Positions 28,507 through 39,133 of a DNA stretch of 64,000 bases are shown here, in pieces. The notes beneath the pieces were generated by a model that was given only the letters and a program-made list of their open reading frames with translations, searched no databases and was not told the DNA's origin. Every line of letters begins with the position of its first letter. Within the stretch, counting starts at the first letter, position 1. The stretch comes from Providencia huaxiensis (GTDB lineage: Bacteria > Pseudomonadota > Gammaproteobacteria > Enterobacterales > Enterobacteriaceae): positions 2,356,001 to 2,420,000 of the forward strand of contig NZ_CP031123.2 in NCBI RefSeq assembly GCF_002843235.3, given 5' to 3'. The position numbers were made by a program, and so were the translations under genes.

Positions 28507-30024
28507 TTAAGCTTTGCTAGGACGTAAAGCTGGGAATAAAATAACATCGCGAATAGTATGACTATTAGTGAATAACATCACCATACGGTCAATACCGATA
28601 CCTAAACCTGCTGTTGGCGGCAAACCATGCTCTAATGCGGTAACATAGTCTTCATCATAGAACATTGCTTCGTCGTCGCCTTCATCTTTTTGACGAACTT
28701 GCTCTGCAAAACGTTCAGCTTGGTCTTCTGCATCGTTTAATTCCGAGAAACCGTTACCGATTTCACGACCACCAATGAAGAACTCAAAACGGTCAGTAAT
28801 GAATGGGTTATCATCATTGCGACGCGCTAATGGTGAAACCTCTGCAGGATACTCAGTGATGAATGTCGGCTGGATTAAGTGGCTCTCTGCAACCTCTTCA
28901 AAGATTTCACACTGAATGCGGCCAAGCCCCCAACTTTTCTCAATTTTGATACCAATTGATTGAGCAATTGCCACCGCTTTATCCATATCATCCAAATCAG
29001 CAACGTTGGTTTCAGGACGATATTTGCAAATCGCTTCTTTCATAGTGAGTTTGGTAAAAGGTTTACCAAAATCAAACTCTTGCTCACCATACTGAACAAC
29101 CGTGTTACCTAAAACATTTTGTGTCAATGTACGGAACAAATCTTCTGTTAGCTTGATCAGATCACGGTAATCCGCATACGCCATGTACAGTTCCATCATG
29201 GTGAATTCTGGGTTATGACGTGGAGATAAGCCTTCGTTACGGAAGTTACGGTTAATTTCAAATACACGTTCAAAACCACCAACAACTAAGCGCTTCAAGT
29301 ACAGTTCAGGCGCAATACGTAAGTACATATCGATATCTAATGCATTATGGTGAGTCACAAATGGACGCGCAGAAGCACCACCTGGAATGACTTGCATCAT
29401 TGGGGTTTCGACTTCCATAAAACCGTAACCAACCATAAAATTACGCACTTCAGCAAGGATCTTAGAACGAACAATAAAAGTATGACGAGATTCATCATTC
29501 GCGATTAAGTCAAGGTAGCGCTGACGGTAACGTGTTTCTTGGTCTGATAAACCGTGGAATTTGTCAGGTAATGGGCGCAATGCTTTGGTCAATAAACGGA
29601 CTTCATGACAATGAACAGTCAACTCACCTGTTTTGGTTTTAAATAAACGGCCTTTAGCGCCTAAAATATCGCCTAAGTCCCATTTTTTAAACTGTTCGTT
29701 ATAGATGCCTTCCGCTAAATCATCACGGGAAACATAAATCTGAATACGCCCACCAACGTCTTGTAACGTTGCGAATGATGCTTTACCCATGATACGACGA
29801 GTCATCATACGGCCAGCAATCGACACTTCAATATTTAGGTCTTCAAGCTCTTCGGATGTTTTATCATCATATTGCGCATGAATTTTATCGGAAATATCTT
29901 CACGACGAAAATCATTTGGAAATGGAATACCCTTTTCACGCAGTGCCGCTAACTTTTCTTTACGGGCTTTAAGTTCGTTATTCAAATCAGGTGCTTGTTC
30001 AACACCTTGTTGTTCCTGAGACAT
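28507..30024 (-). CDS. lysS: Lysyl-tRNA synthetase, class II
   Basis: Charges tRNA-Lys with lysine using ATP. The 505 residues equal the E. coli enzyme. An OB-fold anticodon-binding domain (about 65-145: [22 protein letters not shown]) precedes the class II catalytic domain with motif 2 ([26 protein letters not shown]) and motif 3 ([13 protein letters not shown]). GAGGAAAAA precedes the ATG. It follows prfB by 7 bases, the standard enterobacterial pair. Confidence 0.98.
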   Translation of the reverse strand: MSQEQQGVEQAPDLNNELKARKEKLAALREKGIPFPNDFRREDISDKIHAQYDDKTSEELEDLNIEVSIAGRMMTRRIMGKASFATLQDVGGRIQIYVSRDDLAEGIYNEQFKKWDLGDILGAKGRLFKTKTGELTVHCHEVRLLTKALRPLPDKFHGLSDQETRYRQRYLDLIANDESRHTFIVRSKILAEVRNFMVGYGFMEVETPMMQVIPGGASARPFVTHHNALDIDMYLRIAPELYLKRLVVGGFERVFEINRNFRNEGLSPRHNPEFTMMELYMAYADYRDLIKLTEDLFRTLTQNVLGNTVVQYGEQEFDFGKPFTKLTMKEAICKYRPETNVADLDDMDKAVAIAQSIGIKIEKSWGLGRIQCEIFEEVAESHLIQPTFITEYPAEVSPLARRNDDNPFITDRFEFFIGGREIGNGFSELNDAEDQAERFAEQVRQKDEGDDEAMFYDEDYVTALEHGLPPTAGLGIGIDRMVMLFTNSHTIRDVILFPALRPSKA

Positions 30025-30031
30025 TTTTTCC

Positions 30032-31133
30032 TCACAGGCCAGCTTTTAAACTAGCTTCAATGAATTTATCCAAATCACCATCCAGTACGGCTTGCGTGTT
30101 ACGCGTTTCCACACCAGTACGTAAATCTTTTATTCTTGCATCATCAAGGACGTAAGAACGAATTTGACTTCCCCAGCCAATATCGGACTTATTCTCTTCC
30201 ATCGCTTGCTTGTCTGCATTTTTCTTCTGAATTTCCAGTTCGTATAACTTCGCTTTTAACTGGCGCATCGCTTGGTCTTTGTTTTTATGCTGTGAACGGT
30301 CATTTTGGCATTGCGTCACAATATTCGTTGGAATATGTGTGATACGAACCGCTGACTCTGTTTTGTTAACGTGCTGACCACCAGCACCAGAAGCACGGTA
30401 TACATCAATACGTAAATCCGCTGGATTGATTTCGATATCAATATCATCATCAACTTCAGGATAAATAAACGCAGAACTAAAAGAAGTATGACGACGCCCA
30501 CCTGAGTCAAATGGACTCTTACGGACTAAACGATGAACACCTGTTTCCGTTCTTAACCACCCGTAGGCATAGTCACCAATAATTTTGACCGTTGCCGATT
30601 TTAGCCCAGCAACATCACCATCAGACTCTTCGATAATCTCGGTTTTAAAGCCCTTTGACTCAGCCCAACGCAAGTACATGCGCAATAACATACTTGCCCA
30701 ATCTTGCGCTTCAGTACCGCCAGAACCCGCTTGTAAGTCAATGTAACAGTCTGCACTATCATATTCGCCTGAGAACATACGACGAAATTCAAGTTGCTCT
30801 AATTTGCCTTGTAATTGCTCTAACTCAGCTTCTGCTTCATTGAATGTGTCTTCATCATCCGCTTCAACCGCAAGCTCTAATAAACCTTCAACATCTTCAA
30901 GGCCTTGCGTCATCTGGTCAATTGTTTCAACAATTGCCTCAAGTGATGAACGTTCTTTACCAAGGGCTTGCGCTCTTTCGGGTTCATTCCAAACATCAGG
31001 CTGTTCAAGCTCAGCGTTGACTTCTTCTAAGCGTTCCTTCTTGGCATCATAGTCAAAGATACCCCCTCAGAACCACTGTCCGCTCAGACAGGTCCTGAAT
31101 CTTACTTTTTATTGGGTTTATTTCAAACGTCAT
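30032..31133 (-). CDS. prfB: Peptide chain release factor 2 (programmed +1 frameshift)
   Basis: Recognises UGA and UAA stop codons and releases the peptide. The coding sequence is in two frames. It starts at the ATG at 31133 and runs 26 codons ([11 protein letters not shown]...LRGYL) to an in-frame TGA at 31053-31055; a +1 shift on CTTTGAC then continues as [13 protein letters not shown] to the stop at 30032. The AGGGGG Shine-Dalgarno-like stimulator directly upstream and the CTT-TGA-C slip site match the E. coli autoregulatory signal. The GGQ motif ([14 protein letters not shown]) is present. A threonine after Met1 puts the UGA at codon 27 rather than 26. Confidence 0.97.
31053..31070 (-). 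promoter_or_regulatory. prfB recoding signal
   Basis: AGGGGG, TAT, CTT, TGA, C in the minus-strand sense: an internal Shine-Dalgarno, a slippery CUU codon and a poorly terminating UGA-C. Low RF2 allows slippage, which makes more RF2. Confidence 0.95.
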
Positions 31134-31262
31134 TTTTCAATATCTTATGGTTAGTCAAAAATATTTTTTTGTTCACAAACCGCTTAGTATAGCGGAATTT
31201 ATCTCATGTTTATAGCGCCATAAAACGCTATTTCATCGTTATTCAGTGTGTTAATTACCCGT

Positions 31263-32996
31263 TTAATCCGGCCAAATATGTTCAATCATTAATTGTACGT
31301 TTTTTTGCCCTCGAAACTCGTTTACATCCAATTTAAAGGCTATTTTAGCTTTTTTGATACTATTATCTGGCCATCGGCGCACATCAATATTAAACATTAT
31401 TGCATCTAACATTGGCCCGCCATTCACCGGCTCTAACATGAGTTTTAGATGACGCTCACCCACTAGCCTTTGCTGTAATAATTGGAATTCACCATCAAAT
31501 ACTGGCTCGGGGAATGATTGTCCCCAAGGGCCACTCTCTCGAATAAGTTCCGCTGTTTCTAAACAAAATTCATTGCGAGAAAGCTCACCATCACTCCATA
31601 TCACTCCAGCAAGTTGTTCAGGCTGAATAAGTTCCCCCATCAATAGCTCAAAGTGATGTTTAAAAGCATCAAATTTATCCACTTCAAGCGTCAAACCTGC
31701 CGCCATCGCATGACCACCGAACTTCTGCATTAACCCCGGTTGTAAGGTATTCAAGCGTTCAAGTGCATCGCGCATGTGCACCCCTTGAATAGAGCGCCCT
31801 GAACCTTTTAATAAGCCATCACCAGCAGGGGCAAATGCAATAACCGGACGATGGTATTGTTCTTTGATCCTAGAAGCCAATATCCCTACAACGCCTTGAT
31901 GCCATTCGGGGTGGTAAATGGCTAGGCCATTTGGTAACTGGTTTTCACCGTATTCGAATTGGTTAAAAAGCACGAGAGCTTCTTGCTGCATACCCGCTTC
32001 AATCTCACGGCGAGTTTGATTTAGCCCATCCAACTCATTTGCTAGTTCCCGCGCATAGGCCATATCGTCAGTCAGCAATAATTCAATGCTCACCGACATA
32101 TCATCTAACCTGCCTGCTGCATTTAATCTAGGACCAAGTGCAAAACCAAAGTCATTTGCCACTAGCCTTGATAAATCCCGCTTGGAAACCTCAACGAGGG
32201 CTTTAATACCCGCGCAACAACGCCCCGCTCTAACACGATTAAGCCCTTGATGAACTAAAATACGGTTATTTACATCAAGAGGAACCACGTCTGCGACAGT
32301 TCCCAACGCAACCAAATCAAGGTATTCGGCTAAATTAGGCTCTGCCACGCCTTGTTGCACAAACCAACCTTGCTGACGTAAATACGCACGTAATGCCGAC
32401 ATTAAATAAAATGTGACACCAACCCCTGCTAATGATTTAGAGGCAAAGCCACACTCGTTTAAATTCGGGTTGATTATCGCATCCGCAGCAGGCAAAGTTT
32501 CCCCCGGCAGATGGTGATCAGTAATAATGACATTTATTCCATAATGGCTAGCTACTTCAACGCCTTCATGGGATGAAATGCCATTATCAACGGTAATAAT
32601 GAGATTCGTTCCTTGGTTACGCGCTTCTTCAACCACCAAAGGCGTTAAACCATAACCATTTTCAAAGCGGTTCGGAACGATATAATTGATATTCCTATAT
32701 CCCATTGATTTTAAAGCTCTAATCGCTAACGCAGTACTGGTTGCTCCGTCGGCATCAAAATCCCCAACAATGGTGATAGCCTCATGTTCATTTAAAGCAC
32801 GATAAAGTAGCGGTAATGCCTTATCAATACCCGATAATGTCCGATAATCCAATAAATTGGCCGCTTTACGCTCTAACTGAGTGATATCGGTGACGCCTCG
32901 GTGTTGATAAATCCGTTGTAATAGTTCAGGCAAGCCAGGAAGTTGAGCAGCAGAACTTTGCTGCTGCCTTTGTTGTAAGAGTGTTTCTACATTCAC
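31263..32996 (-). CDS. recJ: Single-strand-specific 5'-3' exonuclease RecJ
   Basis: Degrades single-stranded DNA 5' to 3' in recombinational repair and mismatch repair. The 577 residues match the enterobacterial length. DHH phosphoesterase motifs are visible: VGDFDADGATSTA, VTDHHLPGE, and in the DHHA1 part KFGGHAMAAG. The start is GTG at 32996, as no ATG is suitably placed. It lies 9 bases after dsbC, within xerD-dsbC-recJ. Confidence 0.97.
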   Translation of the reverse strand: MNVETLLQQRQQQSSAAQLPGLPELLQRIYQHRGVTDITQLERKAANLLDYRTLSGIDKALPLLYRALNEHEAITIVGDFDADGATSTALAIRALKSMGYRNINYIVPNRFENGYGLTPLVVEEARNQGTNLIITVDNGISSHEGVEVASHYGINVIITDHHLPGETLPAADAIINPNLNECGFASKSLAGVGVTFYLMSALRAYLRQQGWFVQQGVAEPNLAEYLDLVALGTVADVVPLDVNNRILVHQGLNRVRAGRCCAGIKALVEVSKRDLSRLVANDFGFALGPRLNAAGRLDDMSVSIELLLTDDMAYARELANELDGLNQTRREIEAGMQQEALVLFNQFEYGENQLPNGLAIYHPEWHQGVVGILASRIKEQYHRPVIAFAPAGDGLLKGSGRSIQGVHMRDALERLNTLQPGLMQKFGGHAMAAGLTLEVDKFDAFKHHFELLMGELIQPEQLAGVIWSDGELSRNEFCLETAELIRESGPWGQSFPEPVFDGEFQLLQQRLVGERHLKLMLEPVNGGPMLDAIMFNIDVRRWPDNSIKKAKIAFKLDVNEFRGQKNVQLMIEHIWPD

Positions 32997-33005
32997 AATA
33001 ATTAA

Positions 33006-33710
33006 CTATTTTTCGTTGAGTAATTGAACAAGGGCATCCGGTTTCATGTAGCCAGGTAGTAATTGCCCATCCGGTAGGATGATCGCTGGTGTTCCCGTCA
33101 CTTTAAATAAATTACCCACACTCATATGTTTACTTAGGTCAATTTTGCAATCTTCAATCATGGCAATTTCCTCACCTTTAAACGCTTGAGTTAGCGCTTT
33201 TTGTGGTAGGCCATTACACCAGATAGACGCCATTTTTTTCCCTACGTCGCTGTCCGCACCTTGACGTGGATATGCAAGATAACGCACCGTGACACCTTGG
33301 CTATTTAGTTCACCAACAGATTCATGTAATTTTTTACAGTAACCACAGCTAATATCGGTAAAAACGGTCACAACATGCTTTTCCTGCGGTGCTTTAAAAA
33401 CAATCATTTCACCTTTGAGCGCTTCTACTTTTTTCATTAATGGCTGATTACTGATATTAACCGGGCTTTTACCGCTCATATCATAAATTGGCCCTTGCAA
33501 TAAATATTTGCCGTCATCAGTGATGTATACAACACCCGTTGATGTTTCAACAACATTCAGCCCAACAATGGGTGAAGGTTTAATCACTTCAACAACCATG
33601 TTGTATTTTTCCAACGTATCACGAATAACTTTTTCTTCCGTTGCCCCATAGACTGAGGAAGTCAACGTTGCAATACATGCAGCAGCCAATAATATCAATT
33701 TGCGTTTCAT
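33006..33710 (-). CDS. dsbC: Periplasmic disulfide isomerase DsbC
   Basis: Corrects wrong disulfides in periplasmic proteins; kept reduced by DsbD. The signal peptide is residues 1-22, ending VYG-A. An N-terminal dimerisation domain (about 23-85) is followed by a thioredoxin fold with the CGYC active site at 122-125, and a second cysteine pair follows (IWCNGLP and IEDCKID). I prefer the ATG at 33710 with AGGA nearby; an in-frame ATG at 33728 is the alternative. Confidence 0.96.
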   Translation of the reverse strand: MKRKLILLAAACIATLTSSVYGATEEKVIRDTLEKYNMVVEVIKPSPIVGLNVVETSTGVVYITDDGKYLLQGPIYDMSGKSPVNISNQPLMKKVEALKGEMIVFKAPQEKHVVTVFTDISCGYCKKLHESVGELNSQGVTVRYLAYPRQGADSDVGKKMASIWCNGLPQKALTQAFKGEEIAMIEDCKIDLSKHMSVGNLFKVTGTPAIILPDGQLLPGYMKPDALVQLLNEK

Positions 33711-33731
33711 AAATAGTCCTTTAATCATGCA

Positions 33732-34634
33732 TCACCCCCTTGGATGATGCTGCTCATGTAATACTCGTAACCGCTCAGTCGCTACATGAGTATAAATTTG
33801 TGTGGTTGATAGATCACTATGACCTAACAACATTTGTACCACGCGTAAGTCTGCCCCATGATTAAGTAAATGAGTTGCAAATGCGTGTCTTAAAACATGC
33901 GGTGAGAGTAGCTCGCTATCAATATGTGCAAGTACTGCGTAATATTTTATTCGGTGCCAAAACGTTTGCCGAGTCATTTTCGTGCCACGCTTACTCGGGA
34001 ATAGAATATCGCTCGTTTTGCCATTTAATAAATCTGGGCGACCTTCATCAATATATTTCTCTAGCCAATATATTGCCTCTTCCCCCAAGGGAATCAATCT
34101 TTCTTTATCGCCTTTACCGACAACACGAATAACCCCCTGCCGCAAACTAATATCTGAAAAAGTTAAACCAATTAATTCAGAAACACGCAAACCACATGCA
34201 TATAGCACTTCCAGCATCGCTTTGTCACGTAGCTCTAAAGCATCTTCGGTAGCAGGGGCATTCAATAAATCTTCAACTTGTCTTTCACTTAAATCTTTGG
34301 GCAAACGCTGCGGAATTTTGGGAGCAGCAATCACCGCTGAAGGGTCATCCAAACGGATTTTTTCCCGGTACAAATATTGAAACAACCGACGCATCGCACT
34401 TAATAAACGTGCTGAACTCGTTGCTTTATATCCACAATCAATGCGTTCAGCAAAAAAAGATTGTAGGTCAATTGATTGAACATTTTCTAAATGCAACTGA
34501 TGTGCATCAAGCCATTTATCTAATAATTGAAGGTCATTACGATAAGAAGCCAATGTATTTTCGGCTAGATCTTGTTCAAGCCAAATTGTATCAAGGAATT
34601 GTTCAATTAATGGATTAAGTTGTTTGATTTCCAC
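33732..34634 (-). CDS. xerD: Tyrosine recombinase XerD
   Basis: Works with XerC at dif to resolve chromosome dimers, activated by FtsK. At 300 aa from the GTG at 34634 it matches E. coli (298). AAGGAAG precedes this GTG, whereas the open frame extends to another GTG at 34664. The catalytic set is visible: Arg in CGLRVSELIGL, Lys in GKGDKER, HVLRHAFATHLL, the second His in LLGHSDLSTTQ and nucleophile Tyr in IYTHVAT. It heads xerD-dsbC-recJ and is divergent from fldB. Confidence 0.96.
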   Translation of the reverse strand: MEIKQLNPLIEQFLDTIWLEQDLAENTLASYRNDLQLLDKWLDAHQLHLENVQSIDLQSFFAERIDCGYKATSSARLLSAMRRLFQYLYREKIRLDDPSAVIAAPKIPQRLPKDLSERQVEDLLNAPATEDALELRDKAMLEVLYACGLRVSELIGLTFSDISLRQGVIRVVGKGDKERLIPLGEEAIYWLEKYIDEGRPDLLNGKTSDILFPSKRGTKMTRQTFWHRIKYYAVLAHIDSELLSPHVLRHAFATHLLNHGADLRVVQMLLGHSDLSTTQIYTHVATERLRVLHEQHHPRG

Positions 34635-34751
34635 GACAGATAAGCTTCCTTTAGATAATACCACACGATTCTATTATGCCTGAATGTGGCTGCTTCTGTT
34701 ACAATACATCTCTTGTGATGAAAACCATAGCTGGACATAGTAATAATATAT

Positions 34752-35270
34752 ATGAAAATAGGTCTTTTTTACGGTTCTAGTACCTGTTATACCGAAATGG
34801 TTGCAGAAAAAATACGTGATATTCTCGGCGATGATTTAGTCACACTTCATAACGTTAACGATACACCGCCGACAGAAATGGAACAGTATGATGTTCTTAT
34901 TTTGGGAATACCTACGTGGGATTTTGGTGAAATACAGGAAGATTGGCTTGAAATTTGGGAAGCGCTTCCCAATCTTAACCTCGCAAATAAAATTATTGCG
35001 ATGTATGGGCTGGGTGACCAAATAGATTATGGCGAGTGGTTTCTTGATGCCCTTGGGATGCTCTACCACCAACTGAAACCAACCGGTGCTAAATTTGTTG
35101 GCTTCTGGCCAACTGAAGGCTATACCTTTGATAGCCCTAAACCACTCAATGACACCGGTGATATGTTTGTTGGCCTTGCATTAGATGAAGTCCACCAGTT
35201 TGAACAAACTGATGAGCGCATCGCACAGTGGTGTGTACAGATTTTTGAGGAAATTGAAGCGTTGTTATAA
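34752..35270 (+). CDS. fldB: Flavodoxin FldB
   Basis: A long-chain flavodoxin of 172 residues that carries electrons on FMN. The FMN phosphate loop GSSTCYTEM is at residues 8-16, and [15 protein letters not shown] and [18 protein letters not shown] supply the flavin-stacking aromatics. It is closer to FldB than FldA of E. coli, and xerD-fldB divergence is the conserved context. The ribosome binding site is weak. Confidence 0.96.
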   Translation: MKIGLFYGSSTCYTEMVAEKIRDILGDDLVTLHNVNDTPPTEMEQYDVLILGIPTWDFGEIQEDWLEIWEALPNLNLANKIIAMYGLGDQIDYGEWFLDALGMLYHQLKPTGAKFVGFWPTEGYTFDSPKPLNDTGDMFVGLALDEVHQFEQTDERIAQWCVQIFEEIEALL

Positions 35271-35282
35271 TGCAAGTATGGC

Positions 35283-35330
35283 GCAAGCTTATATTAGCTT
35301 GCTTATTGATAACCCAAAGTGAGGGTTATC
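35283..35330. terminator. Two hairpins between fldB and cptA
   Basis: GCAAGCT/AGCTTGC (35283-35302) is followed by GATAACCC/GGGTTATC (35308-35330). Both are perfect short stems between convergent genes. Confidence 0.6.
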
Positions 35331-35380
35331 TACATACTCTCAGGCTACCCATGCGGTTTATCGCCAGTGATCTTGGTAGC

Positions 35381-35791
35381 CTAGATATCAGGGTATTGCA
35401 GTAATAACTGGTTTAAATTACGCCAATTCTCTTCTGACACAGCATCTTTCGCTATCCATAAATGAACCTTTTGCGGTTTACCTTGCAAAGCTTCTAGTGT
35501 CAGCAATACCCCATAACGGCTAAGCCAAGGCGCTTTCAGTATTCTCCACTCATTTTTCTTCCATTGAACCTTATTGCCATTAACCAGTACAGCAACCCCT
35601 TTTATTTTACTGATATTTTTCTGGCTCTTTGCCCAACTCGCAACGACAACCACTAATAGCGGCAACCATATCATTGAGTTATCAGGGGACCATGGAGCCA
35701 ATAGTAAAAACATCCCAACAACCCCATGAACACAGGTTGAGAACAATTGAGTTTTCCATGAAATGGAGAGATTAGATTTCCACAGGACCAC
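35381..35791 (-). CDS. cptA: CptA (YgfX), partner of SdhE
   Basis: A 136-residue membrane protein with two close hydrophobic segments (about 17-33 and 39-52) and a soluble C-terminal part. YgfX/CptA was described in E. coli as a toxin-like protein affecting MreB and FtsZ, and in Serratia as a membrane partner of SdhE. Its start lies inside the 3' end of sdhE (20-base overlap), the standard arrangement, indicating translational coupling. Confidence 0.88.
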   Translation of the reverse strand: MVLWKSNLSISWKTQLFSTCVHGVVGMFLLLAPWSPDNSMIWLPLLVVVVASWAKSQKNISKIKGVAVLVNGNKVQWKKNEWRILKAPWLSRYGVLLTLEALQGKPQKVHLWIAKDAVSEENWRNLNQLLLQYPDI

Positions 35792-36038
35792 GATTTTTAT
35801 TTTTTTCCTGAATCAGTTTAATCATACGAAAAAGTTCGTCATCATCTGGGCGACCATGATTCATTAACCAATTGAATAAATCAGGGTCCGCACATTCTAA
35901 TAAACGGACAAATACCTGCTTATCGTGAGTTGTTAGGTCATCATATTCATACTCAAAAAACGGCATGATTGAAATATCTAATTCACGCATACCACGACGG
36001 CATGCCCAATGAATTCGCGCTTTATTCTCAATATCCAT
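35772..36038 (-). CDS. sdhE: Succinate dehydrogenase flavinylation factor SdhE
   Basis: Promotes covalent attachment of FAD to SdhA and FrdA. The 88 residues equal the family length, and the invariant RGMRE (RGxxE) motif is at residues 15-19. MPFFEYEYD and [10 protein letters not shown] are near-identical to E. coli. It is the first gene of the sdhE-cptA pair, divergent from ygfZ. Confidence 0.96.
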   Translation of the reverse strand: MDIENKARIHWACRRGMRELDISIMPFFEYEYDDLTTHDKQVFVRLLECADPDLFNWLMNHGRPDDDELFRMIKLIQEKNKNRGPVEI

Positions 36039-36285
36039 TCTACTACGGCCTTTTTTGCAGTTAACTGATTAGATTGATTATTTTCCATACTCTAACAGAT
36101 TATCCGCTAAGAAAACATGTTATAGACTACATTGTTGTAATTTTAGTAGTAAAATACCGTTTTTCTACAAACAGATGATAAAAAACTATTAGATAATACA
36201 GCTTCATCATAATAACTACTTGCAATGTTATCTAGCTATTTTACCATTAGGCACCTTTATCTATCAAAGAACAACAGGTGAAATC

Positions 36286-37269
36286 ATGACTAACCACATT
36301 GATAGTACACAGCAGTTTCCTCTCGGATCTCAGTCTTTACCACTCGTTTTGATTTCACTGGAAAACTGGGAACTTATTCATCTCCACGGTGCTGATGCAG
36401 AGAAATACCTGCAAGGCCAAGTGACCGCGGATATTGCCATACTCACTCAGTCACATGCATTAACAGCACACTGTGATCCCAAAGGTAAAATGTGGAGTGA
36501 TCTCCGCTTATTCCATCACTTAGACGGTTATTCATATTTATTGAGAACCAGCGTGGCCGATTCACAACTTGCTGAGCTGAAAAAATATGCAGTTTTCTCA
36601 AAAGTCACCTTTGAAAAAAAACCGGACCTAAAATTAATCGGGGTCGCAGGTAAAGGTGCAAGAGAAGCGCTGGCAACATTATTTACTGCATTACCTGACG
36701 AGCAAAACCAAGTCATTACAGACGGTGCTTCCACAATATTGCATTTTGCATTACCCACAGAGCGTTTTTTGGTGATCACCAACGAAGAAACCGCACAAAA
36801 AATGGCTCAAACCTTAGACGCTATTCAAGTTAATGATGAACAATGGCTAGCCCTTGATATCGAAGCGGGTTTTGCCGTTATCGATCAAGCAAATAGTGCC
36901 CAACATTTACCTCAAGCCACTAATTTGCAAGCCCTACCTCACGGTATCAGCTTTAAAAAAGGCTGTTATACCGGGCAAGAAATGGTTGCACGTGCAAAAT
37001 TCCGTGGTGCAAATAAACGCGCGATGTACACCTTGAAAGGCACAGGCACCACTATTCCTGTTATCGGCGAAGGTGTGGAATGGCAGCTTGGTGATAAATG
37101 GCGTCGCACAGGAACTGTTTTAGCAGCTATCCGCTTAGGTAGTGGTGAAATTTATGTACAGGTCATTATGAATAACGATATGGAAGCCGATAGCGTTTTC
37201 CGTGTTATGGGTGATGAGCAAAGTCACCTAACCATCGCACCATTACCTTATACATTAGAAGAGAATTAA
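36286..37269 (+). CDS. ygfZ: Folate-dependent Fe-S protein maintenance factor YgfZ
   Basis: A tetrahydrofolate-binding GcvT-like protein that supports certain iron-sulfur enzymes such as MiaB. The signature [13 protein letters not shown] with its essential cysteine is present. From the ATG at 36286 it has 327 aa, as in E. coli (326); AGGTGA lies just before. The frame is open further up, but without support. Twelve bases separate it from the HD-domain gene downstream. Confidence 0.95.
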   Translation: MTNHIDSTQQFPLGSQSLPLVLISLENWELIHLHGADAEKYLQGQVTADIAILTQSHALTAHCDPKGKMWSDLRLFHHLDGYSYLLRTSVADSQLAELKKYAVFSKVTFEKKPDLKLIGVAGKGAREALATLFTALPDEQNQVITDGASTILHFALPTERFLVITNEETAQKMAQTLDAIQVNDEQWLALDIEAGFAVIDQANSAQHLPQATNLQALPHGISFKKGCYTGQEMVARAKFRGANKRAMYTLKGTGTTIPVIGEGVEWQLGDKWRRTGTVLAAIRLGSGEIYVQVIMNNDMEADSVFRVMGDEQSHLTIAPLPYTLEEN

Positions 37270-37280
37270 TTGGAGTTTTT

Positions 37281-37901
37281 ATGTCATCTGCATTAGGTAG
37301 CAAGCCCGTAGAGGTGGTTAATTTTGGGGCTTTTACCGAAGTCGTCCAATTTTTAATGGAATTAGATAAACTCAAAAGCGTTTATCGTAAAAATAAGTTA
37401 TTGAACCGTGAACGCCAAGAAAATACGGCAGAGCACAGTTGGCAATTTGCGGTTGCAGCAATGAGTTTTGCACCTTATGTACAAGGCATTAATATCGAAC
37501 ATGCGATAAAGCTTGCCCTTGTGCATGACATTGTTGAAATTGACGCAGGTGATGTATTGGTCTTTGATAATGCAGCTCGTGATGCTATTCATGAAGAAGA
37601 AGTTAAAGCCGCTAACCGTATCTTTAACTTGTTGCCTAGCCCACAAGCTGAAACCCTTTTAGCATTGTGGAATGAGTACGATGCATTAGAAACGCCAGAG
37701 TCTGTCTATGCAAATGCCATTGACCGAGCGATGCCAATGCTAATGAACTTGCACAATCAAGGACAAAGTTGGGTTGAAAATAATATCCGCCTTGAGCAAG
37801 TACTCAGTAAGTGTGATTATATCGAGCAAATTCTGCCTGAATTTTATCAGCAGTTAAAATTACAGTTAGAACTCGCCCAACAAAAAGGTTGGTTGTTGTA
37901 A
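37281..37901 (+). CDS. HD-domain phosphohydrolase (HDDC2/5'-deoxynucleotidase-like)
   Basis: A 206-residue HD-superfamily protein. The metal-binding set is visible: His in NTAEHSW, HD in LALVHDIVEID with Glu/Asp (IDAGD), and Asp in NAIDRAMP. This layout fits the HDDC2/YfbR-type nucleotidases that act on deoxynucleoside monophosphates; the exact substrate is an inference. GGAG lies before the ATG, only 11 bases after ygfZ, so it is co-transcribed and terminates at a strong hairpin. Confidence 0.8.
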   Translation: MSSALGSKPVEVVNFGAFTEVVQFLMELDKLKSVYRKNKLLNRERQENTAEHSWQFAVAAMSFAPYVQGINIEHAIKLALVHDIVEIDAGDVLVFDNAARDAIHEEEVKAANRIFNLLPSPQAETLLALWNEYDALETPESVYANAIDRAMPMLMNLHNQGQSWVENNIRLEQVLSKCDYIEQILPEFYQQLKLQLELAQQKGWLL

Positions 37902-37910
37902 TTTTCGCCA

Positions 37911-37932
37911 AAAGCGGCTGAAAAGCCGCTTT
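37911..37932 (+). terminator. Terminator after the HD-domain gene
   Basis: AAAGCGGCT (37911-37919), GAAA tetraloop, AGCCGCTTT (37924-37932), then ATTT. It starts 9 bases after the stop codon. Confidence 0.88.
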
Positions 37933-38141
37933 ATTTAACGTGTTACACTCATCTAATTTATATTGTCCGTGACAAGATATACTTTTCACTAATTCATTAT
38001 TTTAATTTAAATAATAAACTACTTTATATTCTATATATAATTATTAATCTCGACTAATAAAGAAATATCAATATTAATAACTTGCTAATTATTAATATCA
38101 CTCCTATCTTTATCATTGAACATTTGCCTGAGAGGTTTAAA

Positions 38142-39038
38142 ATGCAAAAATTCAATGAATATTCAACCCCTTACCTTTTGCTACTAGATGTCCATTCACC
38201 CGCAATAATTCAATTCAATAAATCAACACATCAAACAACCCCAATTATCGAAGGACTCGGTGGAACTCCTGACGGCATTGCCATTGACCCTACTAATCGA
38301 TTAATTTATTGGAGCAATATGGGGGATGATTATGACGCTGACGATGGCTCCATCAATGTGATGAATTTTGATGGCACAAGCAGAAAAATGCTATTAGGCA
38401 ATGGAAAAGTAAGAACGCCAAAACAATTACACCTTGATTTAGTGAATCAACGATTATACTGGTGTGACCGTGAAGGCGGTATGGTTTCATCATGTCATGT
38501 CGATGGTTCTGATTTATTAATCCATGTAGCAAGGCCTCGAGATAAACACAATAACGTAGATATATTAGACCAGTGCGTTGGTATTACTGTTGATGTTGCA
38601 AATAACTGGCTCTACTGGACACAAAAAGGCACCGCTAAAGGCAATTTAGGCCGTATTTTTAGGGCACCATTAACACCTAAAACCCAGCAACCAGCCAATC
38701 AACGCACTGATATTCAATTGCTCCTTCAAGACCTACCCGAGCCTATTGATTTATTGCTTGATGAAGAAACCCATATTTTATATTGGACAGATAGAGGCGC
38801 TGAGCCCGATGGCAATAGCTTAAATTGTGCCAATATTGCTTCTGATGGATTGAGCCATTACAAAGTAATAAGCCGTGGTTTTAAAGAGGCGATTGGGCTC
38901 ACATATGATAAATCAGCACAACTAATGTATATCGCCGACCTTAATGGGGGTGTTTACCAAGTCGTTATGGAAACAGGCGAAGTGGAAAAACTATATCAAG
39001 GTAAAAATTACACGGGTATTTCACAATATTCGGGCTAG
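38142..39038 (+). CDS. YWTD/LDL-receptor class B-type beta-propeller protein
   Basis: A 298-residue protein from the ATG at 38142, which has GAGAGG 6 bases upstream. Four or five repeats carry the YWTD-like pattern: DPTNRLIYWSNMG, DLVNQRLYWCDREG, DVANNWLYWTQKG, DEETHILYWTDRG, DKSAQLMYIADLN. This predicts a six-bladed propeller. There is no signal peptide, so it should be cytoplasmic. Such bacterial proteins are often annotated only as LDL-receptor-repeat proteins, and the ligand or reaction is unknown. It is convergent with gcvP, with a shared terminator. Confidence 0.8.
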   Translation: MQKFNEYSTPYLLLLDVHSPAIIQFNKSTHQTTPIIEGLGGTPDGIAIDPTNRLIYWSNMGDDYDADDGSINVMNFDGTSRKMLLGNGKVRTPKQLHLDLVNQRLYWCDREGGMVSSCHVDGSDLLIHVARPRDKHNNVDILDQCVGITVDVANNWLYWTQKGTAKGNLGRIFRAPLTPKTQQPANQRTDIQLLLQDLPEPIDLLLDEETHILYWTDRGAEPDGNSLNCANIASDGLSHYKVISRGFKEAIGLTYDKSAQLMYIADLNGGVYQVVMETGEVEKLYQGKNYTGISQYSG

Positions 39039-39053
39039 AGATACCCATAATAA

Positions 39054-39088
39054 AGGCTTGATTTCAGTAAACTACCGAAATCAAGCCT
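39054..39088. terminator. Bidirectional terminator between propeller gene and gcvP
   Basis: AGGCTTGATTTC (39054-39065) pairs perfectly with GAAATCAAGCCT (39077-39088); 12-bp stem, 11-base loop, flanked by A and T. Confidence 0.88.
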
Positions 39089-39133
39089 AAAAACAGTTAA
39101 TTCACACTATTTAATGAAAAGCGTGATTTATTC

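Noticed and set aside
35381..36038. cptA-sdhE as a new toxin-antitoxin pair
   Set aside because: The order and overlap are the conserved enterobacterial arrangement; SdhE is a flavinylation factor and the pair is already described.
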